The notes under the pieces are model-generated. The model made no database searches. It was not told the DNA's origin and saw nothing but the letters and a program-made list of their open reading frames with translations. Below are positions 29,901-34,758 of a stretch of 64,000 nt of DNA, one piece after another. The position numbers were made by a program, and so were the translations under genes. Source of the DNA: an uncultured Caulobacterales bacterium (GTDB lineage Bacteria > Pseudomonadota > Alphaproteobacteria > Caulobacterales > Maricaulaceae); the NCBI GenBank assembly GCA_938009235.1, contig CALLIK010000003.1, forward strand, positions 62,001 to 126,000, read 5' to 3'. Each line of letters opens with the position of its first letter. The stretch's first letter is position 1.

Positions 29901-29995
29901 AGCAACAACTGGCTTTGGAAACTCTAACTATGAGTGAACAAGTAGCTGAAGTTGATGTCGCTCAGGATGCTTTGCTTCGAGCTCTCACTGGTTAA
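14969..29995 (+). CDS. Giant LEPR-XLL surface protein with TSP3, Ig-like and VCBS/cadherin-like repeats
   Basis: About 5008 residues from the ATG at 14969 (GGAAGAG 7 nt upstream; the in-frame ATGs at 14942 and 14954 lack such a site). Residues 25-34 read LEPRILLDAA, the N-terminal signal known from very long bacterial surface proteins. Then: a 17-residue tandem repeat (about 98-131); beta-rich domains (to about 516); five calcium-binding thrombospondin-type-3 units interrupted by different inserted domains (about 517-2868); alternating putative-Ig and VCBS/cadherin-like domains joined by Pro/Asp-rich linkers (about 2868-4801); and a unique C-terminal domain with the only two cysteines I see (4870, 4896). 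It is highly acidic, with no RTX nonapeptides and no LPxTG. The likely role is a calcium-stabilised adhesin or surface fibre, exported by the neighbouring adaptor/TolC set. Confidence 0.9.
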   Translation: MSKNSKNTLTNTLKSSSSRLGLRALEPRILLDAAGFVTGADVAMEALDTQSVAEDMALLFENTAMEEEQREQLEHIDTLLLALSDAEESKDTATLPLHDGGKDYDIKSTTPVIMDDGGKDYGIKIVTPVTSSDRINATLTEATTPTGEAPSLDLDSVDTAPTPGTDGFSSFSFGNPTITNDGQTEANDGVGNGETALYENVGLFNGQDVDLRAVTVSVDGGDPDFNLTDFGDGNDDNANVTLASNSVTVVRWEVIDSDTGAPVAANFTLLITDLDQAGNQNNGFAGERISVSQDAIDGYVLNGVSDLTPTLVGDVLTFEPADDDPGTPGQDPTNGVQLVFSSTSNFEITYDRSGARNFTFDGNFTSIFTDAETTDTNADYGAVFTEGEAPQAIANDTIQIIDDGDIAGATITLTNPEADDRINVPVNLPTGITVQFSNDNQIILTGTATPDEYEQAILAITFENTSTDPNETTTRLIDITITDDGNNTSNLATAAMEVVAVAGSVVPPVNIVATNDTDMDGVSDENDIDDDNDGILDTAEGDGGTYTGQFDYEVDEFDTDGVVGFSSSVAELDGEEITTGQSSEHEHGDRSPLLSEGDVVTFSLNGGTLILAVTIDQLSADAEIGIKYQNEGGNPNFELRGVSDAEDLEERADLNLQFFDATDPAFAAANGFGDIAQIISSGGGDPVQVTSSIRISDIDLDGRLEGVSASLSSLASYTLEGDNGSFTPVIEDESVVFRGTVVNPTDNVQLNFLNVDAFDISLLNNQDSRAGFSFNFSQFGFNTAETTTTGLDSDGDGIDDHLDIDSDNDGITDNIEAQTTVGYIAPNADDAATLEINTGLNSAYVPTNGLIAVNTDGDDFADYIDTDSDDEGAGDTIEAGLTGTAVDLSDATTDADGDGLFDVFDTQNGTLADDGFDVNESNATGAAALLDSDGDASGGVPLVEDVDFRDATLPLDTDDDGVIDDIDIDDDNDGILDEDEGLEATSFNPDAMELTRSGTTTDISGIETNLALNDELRFTSAININGQDIDVILTVLEVTNFSSDGYFHTSTSVSSPSIVIRDDTENEPYVRYSIEFVESGTTTPVTLPGTTVLRISDIDSNVDLDESELVGISTGDADSVELGDNLISGGFVNGTIDPVGFDFFSLDPAGTGDAGDFVDEINENGNDENILFASFTDLAQTEFIIGVTGTSDRTRGHGFAIVGFSNTSGTDSDGDGVYDHLDIDSDNDGITDNIEAQTTAGYIAPNADDAATLTSNDGLNSAYVPTNGLTAVNTDGTDAADFLDTDSDNDSLSDTLESGLTGTAIGLSDATTDADGDGLFDVFDAQNGTLADDGFDVNESNATGAAALPDTDGDASGGVPLTEDVDFRDIFDTDGDGVADYIDVDDDNDGILDTSEQVEVAVQGQLQFNHNENGGEGTGPSFVEYGGSPSVADVIANGEDTIIGTGLTVLMTGPGTDNASSYEFDLEGADSATFQDAVDNHDYIEMSFTTADSDLNLSYLFHSFSAQDAGGSNRGDYRVTYLISDDGFATSDVLVDDFQFQSGTSGSFNGQFPSVESHGLDADTRYSVRVYVYDAQNTPVGQITFNDQTFEFTQIVETDTDNDGIIDSLDIDSDNDGITDNIEAQTTDGYIAPNADDAATLTSNDGLNSAYVPTNGLTAVNTDGTDAVDYLDTDSDNDGLSDNSENGLGQSDIANGTVSDATTDLDGDGLFDQYETAIDGDANDGFVVNEGVDDPLSATNGYLPDGGDAIAGAIVPLSADLDYRDAIEDAVAPVAQDDAFAINENPEDGTSEIGVITNGELLVDNENGVDNDANGDTLSITQINGVDITNGEQITLASGALLTIRTDGTFDYDPNGAFDYLDTDEIGTDTFTYTLSDGTVAPTDFASVTITVSGDNDIPTIDLNGALPGTNFDDVFIEDEPGQPLANLLSFDAVIQDDENNISVVNIIPSLPIQNDGTDEYLRIDSEGIELSIRLIDGEIVAGTPLVFGDTTFVVTSTSGVVSITNADGGTFDSDDLQGFLRLLAYENVNQDNSDGIRAFNFQVIDPAGVTVATSSITVARVNDAPVPTVSVIANGTVVEYGVDTPEAIAVVSPDSGITEITVAELLAQLDITDIEDSDFGIGIIGADETQGVWQYTRPDIEGHEWTDFQLGDDDNTDATPVPDGEALLMDPDAILRFVADPGFSSDAALVFRVWDQTVGTASNPPSTVTDDSGAVAPTNTSSLSTAAFAVSLAADTDGDGIINSDDVDDDNDGILDTEEGYAIDTSGVVTVEDADGDGYYDHLDIDSDDDGITDNIEAQTTAGYIAPTGTATGITDVNQDGLDDAYDSRNGSLTATSGAATAAESIISPPDTDGLGEADFLDPDSDDDGISDATENGLGVIYDATDTDGDGLADVYEAALDGNVNDGFVVNEGILPLDGTLPDTDGDASGVIVPGTADLDYRDIFDTDNDGVADNHDIDDDNDGILDTFEGLGGLPDGTTIEAVLGGTGLTTDGVLWNSVLDQLPSEQVTVEGFETFATGTDLNGTQFDGFTMSVTNSESASRNYSIANTIYGTSPLSGSNQAGIRIGGSTGSETTVEINFDEPVVGFGLNLGDLHDGVGQSQFIIEFDGVVVWDSNDLLGADMTGTVTNDITGETVDLGNQTFGFIGSYDLDNAVSQVTIRHIDGGGDNFTIDDISYITASVDSDGDGIANHLDIDSDNDGITDNVEAQTTADYIAPSGQGGIADFVDVDGDGLDDNYDADTAVATTTSTTSAGLTPVNTDAGATTPDDTSDYLDTDSDNDGLNDTLEAGLGTTAATGLSDASTDADGDGLFDVFEGTSITDGFDVNDENLDATGTNFTLSGVPALNADGSNAVPLVTDLDFRDVNDAPITTGTFATQSGVDSAEQTPFDASTIFTDPDGDTLAFTSPDLPSWMSINSATGIITGTPPADASQGGLAGEYVMTIVATDPDGESVSQTLSYNFINPAPVVDTAVANQTAVDGETISIPSGFVDPDGDVVAYTATGLPAGLSIDPLTGEITGTIDNSASQVGPNNDGVYTIAVTVNDSEGGVVTDMFALTVTNPAPEAVDDDLTASEDADLTGNVITGSDIDNDPDGDDLTVIEVGGVAANVGLPIAGSNGGLFTISPDGSYEFEANGEFEGLDVGESATTTITYMISDNEGGTDTATVTVTVEGQNDAPVLVDPNDPNATNPTIPEQVGVDSEALPELDLSDYFVDPDGEQTFFDLEDAPSWLTVNPFTGVITATAPPADASQNGPANDGIYPITVVASDPDGVETRVIVNYVISNPVPIAQDDAFLADENGPVITGNLISVDNGNGVDSDPDGDVLSVADVNGDPAGVGQPVEGSIGGEFTVNLDGSYSFDANGDFEYLAVGETATTTLTYLLTDADGATDLATVSVTVAGSNDSPIPVDPTQSVGPVDTSDPFDPQDPRDPPVDPQDYIPAQIGVDGTVFTSFDLSPYFGDPDGTDTTTVSIDPADLPDGLVFDGVTLSGTPTADASQGGVNGVYDIPVTATDPSGETFTTIVQVTITNPAPIAQNDVELTDEDTVLSDTVMTDNGNGIDSDFDGDVLSVTEVNGMPITSGTVITLPSGALLTMNDDGSYDYDPNGQFEGLAVGENGTDSFTYQISDGQGGFSDATVSLTVEGVNDAPIAVDPTQSVGPSDPSDPSDPQDPRDPPVDPLNYIPVQDAVDGSLITPIDLTPYFGDPDGADALTLSIDPTDLPDGLVFDGTMITGTPTADASQGGVDGVYTIAVTAMDPSGETFTTNLTYEVTNPAPDAVDDVFTTPEDTPLTVNIIDNSDVDPDGDVIVVDAVALPDGTVIPVGVATEIPQGTLTVLADGTVTLDPARDLSGPVIFGYTLSDGQGGTDVATVTIDVTPVNDAPIPVDPTQAIAEPNNPNFPTDPETPFTPPLDPTDYIPAQTADDSATITPLDLTPYFGDPDPMEPLVISLDPSDLPAGLVFDPATGIISGTPDLDASQGGDPLSPGTYVIPVTVTDPSGETFTTNVIYTVSNPAPTAVDDAFDVNEDTTIMGSVIAANDVDPDGDVLTVIEVDGDPLNVGQAIAGSNGGLFTIDETGALTFDTNGEYEALDVGETLTTSVTYEISDGEGGTDTAIATVTVLGTNDAPIMTGTLAPQNGPDSAEQLPLDTSTIFTDVDDEPLTFTSPNLPTWMTLDPDTGLLTGTPPADASQGGLNSDGVYVVTITATDPDGESVSSPVVYTFTNVAPDALDDDLASDEDTSLSGNVLTSNDVDPDGDLLTVSSVDGNSVNVGVPVIGSMGGEFTLNSDGSYTFDPAGDFNALAEGETATTTITYEISDGEGGTDIATVTVTVIGTNDAPIAVDPTQPVTPTGDPTVVVDPQDPRAAPFDPNDYIPAQIATDNAPATPLDLTPYFGDPDSPDEVVLSIDPADLPPGLTFDGTTISGTPNADASQFVNNGVFEIPVTATDPSGESFTTIVTYTVANTAPVAENDVFSTLEDTPISVNVISANDSDLDGDVLSIDAAALPNGELLPIGTPITLPEGLLTISEDGTVDFVPAPDFFGPLIFGYTLTDNEGGTDVATVTLNVTPVNDAPIAVDPTQPVAEPNNPDFSTDPETPMAPPADLENYIPLQTGIDNSPVTPLDLTQYFGDPDPMETLVISVDPNELPEGLVFDPVTGVISGTPSSDASQGGTDGVYVIPVTATDSNGESFTTNVTYIFTNLAPIVGTPVMPAIAPVVGEVISIDLGAVTQDPDNDSVLTYSSTNLPAGLSLDPVTGMITGAPLVPQADPYIISLSVSDGEGGVTEFSIALQVNEDGYVAQSNSVKPAGAEDLIDPYEFLEGQPIDLQLYFRERALEASDDSGRTFGDRDFRGGMVAMDVPGMRGDCSYMFVEAVAFDQNVTVSLGSTFPMSCDVNVRTWDVNMADGSPLPAWVDWSNGADFMDMTRPLGTDTVSLKVRALLDNGRTSSATVEINLSTGTVTQVGDAFAQGQTLQQQLALETLTMSEQVAEVDVAQDALLRALTG
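15260..15361 (+). repeat. Tandem 17-codon repeat near the N-terminus of the giant protein
   Basis: Two consecutive 51-nt units encode HDGGKDYDIKSTTPVIM and DDGGKDYGIKIVTPVTS. Both share the core DGGKDYxIKxxTPV. The repeat lies about 65 residues after the LEPR motif, before the first folded domain, and may be a processing or recognition segment (inference). Confidence 0.7.
16514..23567 (+). repeat. Five split thrombospondin-type-3 (calcium-binding) units
   Basis: Each unit starts with a DxDxDGxxD...DDDNDGILD segment (at 16514, 17834, 19082, 21674, 22307). It resumes with DxDxDGxxxxLDIDSDNDGITDN and EAQTT..YIAP (at 17342, 18599, 19763, 21788, 23021). Between the halves sit inserts of about 250, 230, 200, 15 and 215 residues that do not resemble each other, except that all are beta-rich. 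A VCBS/cadherin-like block (about 20270-21670) separates units 3 and 4. Confidence 0.8.
23568..29370 (+). repeat. Alternating putative-Ig and VCBS/cadherin-like domain array
   Basis: Two Ig-like domains are followed by an Ig/VCBS pair repeating roughly every 640-730 bp, with Ig starts near 24508, 25190, 25920, 26630, 27350, 27990 and 28700. Ig-like units carry LPxGLxFDxxTGxIxGTPxxDASQGG; VCBS-like units start with NPAPxAxDD and carry the DxDGD core and FTYxISDGxGGTDxATV. Five of the Ig units are preceded by a Pro/Asp-rich linker (DPQDPRDPP..DYIPAQ or related). Confidence 0.8.
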
Positions 29996-30021
29996 AGCGC
30001 CCGTGAAATATAGACTTTACT

Positions 30022-30037
30022 CGGCTCTTTGGAGCCG
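30022..30037 (+). terminator. Possible terminator hairpin after the giant gene
   Basis: CGGCTC-TTTG-GAGCCG forms a 6-bp GC-rich stem starting 27 nt after the stop codon. No T run follows directly, so intrinsic termination is uncertain; the convergent gene ends about 65 nt further on. Confidence 0.4.
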
Positions 30038-30101
30038 GGCAAACAATCTTACATATCGTTTTGATTATTGCGCCGACCACTCAGCTGAGTGTGTCGGTGT
30101 T

Positions 30102-30314
30102 TTATCTTCCGGTTTCTAATCCGAATAGATTGGCAATATGAACAAGGATCATGAAACCAATACTGATGGCGGCCAATGCAATTATCATCCAAGGTGGCCT
30201 GACGCTGCGAAATTCAGTTTTTTCTTTAAAGTTTTGACGGAAGCCTAGAACCACGAGCCCAGCGCAAACCGCCAAGGCTATAAGGCTAATCAAGAGGTCG
30301 TCGGAGTGTGACAT
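30102..30314 (-). CDS. Small two-helix membrane protein
   Basis: 70 residues from the ATG at 30312-30314 (MSHSDDLLISLIALAVCAG). Two hydrophobic helices (about 7-24 and 45-64) flank a basic loop (RQNFKEKTEFRSVRPPW). Its start overlaps the end of the glycosyltransferase gene by 29 nt in another frame, so it is almost certainly translated from the same transcript. It has no recognisable family motif. The overlapping arrangement and hydrophobic pattern suggest an accessory subunit for the glycosyltransferase (inference). Confidence 0.65.
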   Translation of the reverse strand: MSHSDDLLISLIALAVCAGLVVLGFRQNFKEKTEFRSVRPPWMIIALAAISIGFMILVHIANLFGLETGR

Positions 30315-31722
30315 GGCTAGATTCGGTCTTCGCTTTAAGGGTGTGATCAACGGGACGACTAACACCATGACGGGTTTTGTGCCAGTGAAACCGTTGCCCG
30401 CGCAGTTCTTTGATCGCGCGTAAAAGAGGGCTAAAGACCAATAACCAGTAAATGGGCATAAAGACGACGGACTTGATGAGGTTGGGTTTTTTTGCACGGT
30501 AGGCACCGACCGCTCCGATGAGGCAACCGATGCTCATCGAAAACGCAAAGGTCAATCCGTAAGTGAGGCTGATATCCAAGGGGACGCCAGCCCAAAGCAA
30601 TATAAATCCAATAATAGGCAAGCCCATCACAACGGGTGCATAAAATAGACTCGACAGAAGGGTGATCCCTAGCGTGAGTTGCAAGGTGAAAAAGCGAGAC
30701 AAGCCTTTGATGCCGTTCGGTGCTAAAGGACGTGCCATATGCACATCCCACGTTTGTATATATCCCTTCAACCAACGTGAACGTTGATAATGCCAATCCC
30801 GAAAAATAGACACGGCTTCTTCCTGCGTCGGTGGGTGAATGAATCCAATTTTGTGCCCGTTTGCGGCCAATCTGAATGACAGGTCTGCATCTTCAGTGAC
30901 ATTAAAGGCATCCCATCCCCCAACGGTATCAAGAGGTTTGCGCCGCATATGATTGCTTGTACCTCCGAGGGGGAAAGGAAGTCCGAGGCGAACAAGAAAA
31001 GGAACCCACACATGAAACAATGCTGCATATTCTAACGCAAACTGTCGGGTTAGCCAATTGTCTGCGTGATTATAGTAATCCAATGGGGCTTGGACGGCAG
31101 CCCAATCTGGCCGCATTTCAAATGCGGCAATCGCCGCCAGTAATTGATCTGGATGTGGGCGATCTTCGGCATCGTAAATTGTGATGAAATCACCATGAGC
31201 CGTTTTCATAGCGTAATTAAGCGCGCGAGGCTTTGTTTGCGGTGTGCCTTTTGGTACAATCACATGGCGGAATGGAGCGCGTAACGCTTGGGCCACGGCT
31301 TGAGTTGTGAAGGGGTCGATCTCTTCTGTAATCAAAACAATGTCGAGTTTGTCTTGAGGGTAACGCAGGCGAGATAAACCTGCCATGAGCTGATCCACCA
31401 TTTGAGCTTCATGAAACAATGGGACCAAAACTGTATATGGCGGCAGCTCGCCTGAGAGTTCCTCAGTCCCATAATCAGGCGGTTTAGACTTCAAAGTGGC
31501 CATTAGACGTATTGTGGCGAAGCCGGCGCTGAGCCATGCCATACCTGCGAATAGTGTTTTGAACGCTGTGCGTGGATCTGAAAAGAGCCAGATCAGATAG
31601 AGGGTGACGGCAATAATAAGAAAACTATTGGATATTGGTCGCCAAGCGGGGCGGTCAGCATGCCCCAATATTTGAGTCCCGCTACGTGTCTTCCAACGAC
31701 GGTGTTCGCCATTGGGTGTCAT
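30286..31722 (-). CDS. Membrane glycosyltransferase, family 2 (BcsA-like processive type)
   Basis: 478 residues. Two N-terminal hydrophobic segments (about 32-70) precede a GT-A catalytic domain: YTVLVPLFHEAQMVDQLM, then ITIYDAEDRPHPDQL (DxD-type Asp), the acceptor TED motif in AFNVTEDADLSFRLA, and QRSRWLKG (QxxRW), which indicates a processive enzyme. Four more hydrophobic segments lie at the C-terminus. It would transfer sugars from a nucleotide donor at the inner membrane, making an exported glycan or supplying sugars for a surface molecule. It converges on the giant surface-protein gene; involvement in modifying that protein is possible but unproven. The ATG start has its purine run directly adjacent, so the true start is slightly uncertain. 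Confidence 0.85.
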   Translation of the reverse strand: MTPNGEHRRWKTRSGTQILGHADRPAWRPISNSFLIIAVTLYLIWLFSDPRTAFKTLFAGMAWLSAGFATIRLMATLKSKPPDYGTEELSGELPPYTVLVPLFHEAQMVDQLMAGLSRLRYPQDKLDIVLITEEIDPFTTQAVAQALRAPFRHVIVPKGTPQTKPRALNYAMKTAHGDFITIYDAEDRPHPDQLLAAIAAFEMRPDWAAVQAPLDYYNHADNWLTRQFALEYAALFHVWVPFLVRLGLPFPLGGTSNHMRRKPLDTVGGWDAFNVTEDADLSFRLAANGHKIGFIHPPTQEEAVSIFRDWHYQRSRWLKGYIQTWDVHMARPLAPNGIKGLSRFFTLQLTLGITLLSSLFYAPVVMGLPIIGFILLWAGVPLDISLTYGLTFAFSMSIGCLIGAVGAYRAKKPNLIKSVVFMPIYWLLVFSPLLRAIKELRGQRFHWHKTRHGVSRPVDHTLKAKTESSHVTLRRPLD

Positions 31723-31792
31723 CCTCTAAATCCCATGGCAATGCGTTAGAAGTGCGCTTTACTTTTTACAAGTAAAACTATTGCGGATCGTT

Positions 31793-32827
31793 TTAAGCAG
31801 ATAAACGTTTCGCTGCCCATTGAGCTGCATCAGAAATCACTGGATTTGTATCTTCGAGATAATCTTGAACACAAACCTGCAAACTTACATCGCCACTATT
31901 ACCGATGGCGTAAAGCACGTTGCGTAAAAAGCGCGGCCAACCGATACGCTTTATGGGCGAGCCTGCAAATTTTTTGCGAAAGCCCCCGTCTCCTAATTTA
32001 GATAACTCAGCGAGGGTCGGTGCATTTAAATCTTCGCGCGCGGCAAGTTTTATTTCTTGTCCTGCTTGAGCGAACTTGTTCCAAGGGCATACAGCGAGGC
32101 AATCATCGCAGCCGTAAATACGGTTCCCCATAGAGGCCCGAAGCGACACTTCAATGGGGCCAGCATGTTCTATCGTGAGGTAAGAAATACAGCGGCGTGC
32201 ATCTAATTTATAAGGTTCTGGAAATGCATTGGTGGGGCAAATGTCCAAACAAGCACGACACGATCCGCAATGGTCCAACTCAGGGGGTGTCGGACGCAAA
32301 GCCGCAGCGCTGAGTATGGAGCCGATAAATAACCATGAACCAAATTCGCGGCTCACGAGGTTTGTGTGTTTGCCTTGCCACCCCATTCCCGCTGCCATGG
32401 CGAGAGGCTTTTCCATTAAGGGGGCAGTGTCGACGAAAATTTTGACGTCTTCGCCCGTGTCTCGCGCGAGTAAACCTGCGAGTTCTTTGAGGCGGCCTTT
32501 CATCAGATCATGATAGTCTCTCCCGCGGGCATAGACTGAGATGGTGCCGACCTTTGGCTGTTTTAGGGTCACGAGCGGGTCTATTTCTGGACCATAATTC
32601 ATGCCAAGGACCACCGCTGATTTAGCCTCAGGCCATAGGTTTTGAGGATGGGACCGCCGCAGCTCTGTTTCCGCAAGCCACGCCATTGATCCGTGATGTC
32701 CCGCAGAAATAGCCTCGCGGAGCCCTGCCGCTGGTCCATCCCCAAATGTAGCAAGGTCCACGACAAAGGGTTGCGTGAAACCAAGTTTAGACGCGCGTTG
32801 TGTCAGGGATTTAAGAGGATCAGCCAC
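31793..32827 (-). CDS. queG: Epoxyqueuosine reductase
   Basis: 344 residues beginning with GTG at 32825-32827; no in-frame ATG gives the conserved N-terminus ADPLKSLTQRASKLGF. It catalyses the last step of queuosine biosynthesis, reducing epoxyqueuosine in tRNA using cobalamin and two 4Fe-4S clusters. Visible hallmarks are VYARGRDYHDLMKGRL, VDTAPLMEKPLAMAAGMGW, the cluster motifs CGSCRACLDICPTNAF and CDDCLAVCPWNKFA, and the C-terminal HEAT-like segment (IKRIGWPRFLRNVLYAIGNSG). It is 25 nt downstream of the GST-like gene on the same strand, an arrangement I recall as frequent in alphaproteobacteria. All cluster cysteines are present, so the enzyme should be active. Confidence 0.95.
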   Translation of the reverse strand: MADPLKSLTQRASKLGFTQPFVVDLATFGDGPAAGLREAISAGHHGSMAWLAETELRRSHPQNLWPEAKSAVVLGMNYGPEIDPLVTLKQPKVGTISVYARGRDYHDLMKGRLKELAGLLARDTGEDVKIFVDTAPLMEKPLAMAAGMGWQGKHTNLVSREFGSWLFIGSILSAAALRPTPPELDHCGSCRACLDICPTNAFPEPYKLDARRCISYLTIEHAGPIEVSLRASMGNRIYGCDDCLAVCPWNKFAQAGQEIKLAAREDLNAPTLAELSKLGDGGFRKKFAGSPIKRIGWPRFLRNVLYAIGNSGDVSLQVCVQDYLEDTNPVISDAAQWAAKRLSA

Positions 32828-32852
32828 GAAGGAGCTTTGGCATGGAATAGAA

Positions 32853-33545
32853 CTAGAAATCTAGGTCTGTATAATGGCGAGACGCCCTCAGTCCAGGTTG
32901 CCTGTCGCCCAGTAAACCCCTGAATGAAGGGCGCGATTTTATTTTTTGATACCAGTCTTTTAAAACAGGACGGTCTCGCCACGAAATTTCACCCAGAAAA
33001 TCTAGACAAGAAATGTGTGCCGCTGCGGCAATATCGCCGAGGGAATACCGCCTTCCAGCGAGCCAATCTCGTTTTTCCAGTAATTCGGAGAGGTAATCTA
33101 AATGCTCGGTCAAATTAACGCGGCCTTCACGCAAGACATCAAGGTCGGCAGTACCCGCATCAAAATGCGATTGTGAGAGGACGGCGCGCTCAACTTTTTC
33201 AGCTAGAATATAGGCATCGACTTCTTGTGCAAAGCGCCCATCAAACCACGCGCAAATGCGCCGCGCTTCCGCGCGTTCGAAAGGATCTTCTGATAATAAG
33301 GGGTGTCGTTTGGACCCATCATTCGCATATTCCATAATGGCGCGCGCGCCGCTGATCGTGTGCGTTCCATGCTGCGTAAGGTCGACAAGTACAGGCGGTA
33401 GACCTTCGGCGGTAAGGCTGGCGAATTCAGTGTTAGACTCCCACGGGTTTACAACCGTCTCGCGTACCTTCAACTTCTTCTCTGCTAGCGTAATACGAGC
33501 CATACGAGAAGGCGGGTGTAGGGGGAAATGATATAAAGTCCGCAT
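32853..33545 (-). CDS. fzlA: GST-family protein, FzlA-like FtsZ-binding factor
   Basis: 230 residues with an N-terminal thioredoxin-like half (MRTLYHFPLHPPSRMARITLAEKKL) and a helical C-terminal half (RRICAWFDGRFAQEV, YSLGDIAAAAHISCLDFLGEI, KSRPSFRGLLGDRQPG). It ends in YTDLDF. The RRxxxWFDxxFxxEV segment and the conserved acidic C-terminal tail are traits I associate with FzlA, the Caulobacter GST homologue that binds FtsZ filaments, curves them and links constriction to septal wall synthesis. The family otherwise would be called glutathione S-transferase. Location just before queG supports the assignment. I did not see a ribosome site at the ATG, but the N-terminus is conserved in pattern. 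The FzlA call is recognition, not alignment. Confidence 0.72.
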   Translation of the reverse strand: MRTLYHFPLHPPSRMARITLAEKKLKVRETVVNPWESNTEFASLTAEGLPPVLVDLTQHGTHTISGARAIMEYANDGSKRHPLLSEDPFERAEARRICAWFDGRFAQEVDAYILAEKVERAVLSQSHFDAGTADLDVLREGRVNLTEHLDYLSELLEKRDWLAGRRYSLGDIAAAAHISCLDFLGEISWRDRPVLKDWYQKIKSRPSFRGLLGDRQPGLRASRHYTDLDF

Positions 33546-33598
33546 CTAACGGACCGTTTAACCCGAACATGGCAAATGAAAACTTAACGCTGATGAAG

Positions 33599-34615
33599 TT
33601 AAGCTGTGTTTTCGCCAGTTTGAAAGCGAGAATTCCCATGTGCATGCCCACATCCTGCGGGATGAGGGTGAATCAAAATATCTGCGGCAGGGAAAGCCGC
33701 CATGATACGACGCTCTGTACCCAATAGGATTTCATGAGCTTCAGCCAGAGATAATGTTTCGTCCAAGTCCAACCGCATTTGGATATGAAGGTGCGGTCCA
33801 GACGCCCGTGTACGCAGTTCTGTAACGGCACGAATTTGTGGGTCACCCATGGCTAATCGTTCAATTGATCTGCGTTCATCAAGGTTAAGCTCGCGGTCCA
33901 TCAATTGTCCCCACGCCAGACGAGCAATTTGAACAGCTGTAAATAGTAACCAAATCGCCATCAAGCCGCCAACGACAGCATCCGCCCATTTCAGCGACGT
34001 GTAACTCGCCAATGCGATCCCTATGATGACGAATATGTTGCCAAGCAAGTCGGCGATGTAATGGGCTCTGTCGCCACGCACCGCGATTGAACCAGTAGAT
34101 CGAATAGCCCAGCTTTGTGCAATGATGAGCCAAAGCGTGAGCGCGATAAAAATCATTAAAACCATAATCGCGGGCCCGCTTTGCGTCACGGCATGGGTGT
34201 GGCCGACATGGCCAATGACTTCTTGTAAAAGATGAAAGGCGCCAACAACGATGAGACAAACTTGAAAGACAGCCGAAAAACTCTCCGCTTTACCGAAGCC
34301 AAAACGGTAGTCAGGGTTTGGTTTTCGGGCCGCGAAACGCACAGCGATAAAACTGGCAATCGCGCCAAAAATATCCAGTGCAGAATGCACGAGTGACGCC
34401 AATATCCCAACGCTCCCCGTTTCGCCCCAAAGCCAAAATTTGCCTGCTGCCATAAATATGCCTAGCCCAACAGCCAAAGTTGTAATACGTCGCGTAATTA
34501 TAGCCGAATGATCAGGCGGAAGCCGTCCAGGTCGCCCACGTCGATTGGGTTGATCGAAACGGTCGTCTGCGGTCGCCTTTAAATCGGCATTGGATATGTC
34601 GCCATTTGCGCTCAT
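33599..34615 (-). CDS. Cation diffusion facilitator (FieF-type zinc/iron exporter)
   Basis: 338 residues. A polar N-terminal extension of about 38 residues is followed by six transmembrane segments. Metal-site residues are ASLVHSALDIFG in helix 2 (HxxxD) and VRGDRAHYIADLLGN in helix 5 (HxxxD). The cytoplasmic C-terminal domain has the metallochaperone-like fold (RAVTELRTRASGPHLHIQMRLDLDETLSLAEAHE), ending in His-rich IHPHPAGCGHAHG. It is a proton-coupled exporter of divalent cations (Zn, Fe or Mn) at the inner membrane. It lies 53 nt upstream of the fzlA-like gene and may lead a CDF-GST-queG transcript. Family is sure, metal specificity is not. Confidence 0.92.
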   Translation of the reverse strand: MSANGDISNADLKATADDRFDQPNRRGRPGRLPPDHSAIITRRITTLAVGLGIFMAAGKFWLWGETGSVGILASLVHSALDIFGAIASFIAVRFAARKPNPDYRFGFGKAESFSAVFQVCLIVVGAFHLLQEVIGHVGHTHAVTQSGPAIMVLMIFIALTLWLIIAQSWAIRSTGSIAVRGDRAHYIADLLGNIFVIIGIALASYTSLKWADAVVGGLMAIWLLFTAVQIARLAWGQLMDRELNLDERRSIERLAMGDPQIRAVTELRTRASGPHLHIQMRLDLDETLSLAEAHEILLGTERRIMAAFPAADILIHPHPAGCGHAHGNSRFQTGENTA

Positions 34616-34758
34616 TTAGGTGTTGTTATAGCATAACTTTCGTAAAGGCGAGTTTGATTTTTACATCTGCGACGTAAGAGATTGGAAAGATTTTCCTTTG
34701 TGATTAGGGTAGGGCTGACAAACGTATCAAGACGACAAAATAATTCGGGACCCAGATC

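Noticed and set aside
14942..29995. Giant protein as an RTX type I substrate or autotransporter
   Set aside because: No GGxGxDxUx nonapeptides, no C-terminal beta-barrel and no ABC gene nearby; TSP3-type DxDxDG repeats are a different family.
14942..29995. Repeat arrays as a CRISPR
   Set aside because: Repeats are long, in frame, diverged and protein-coding; no spacer structure.
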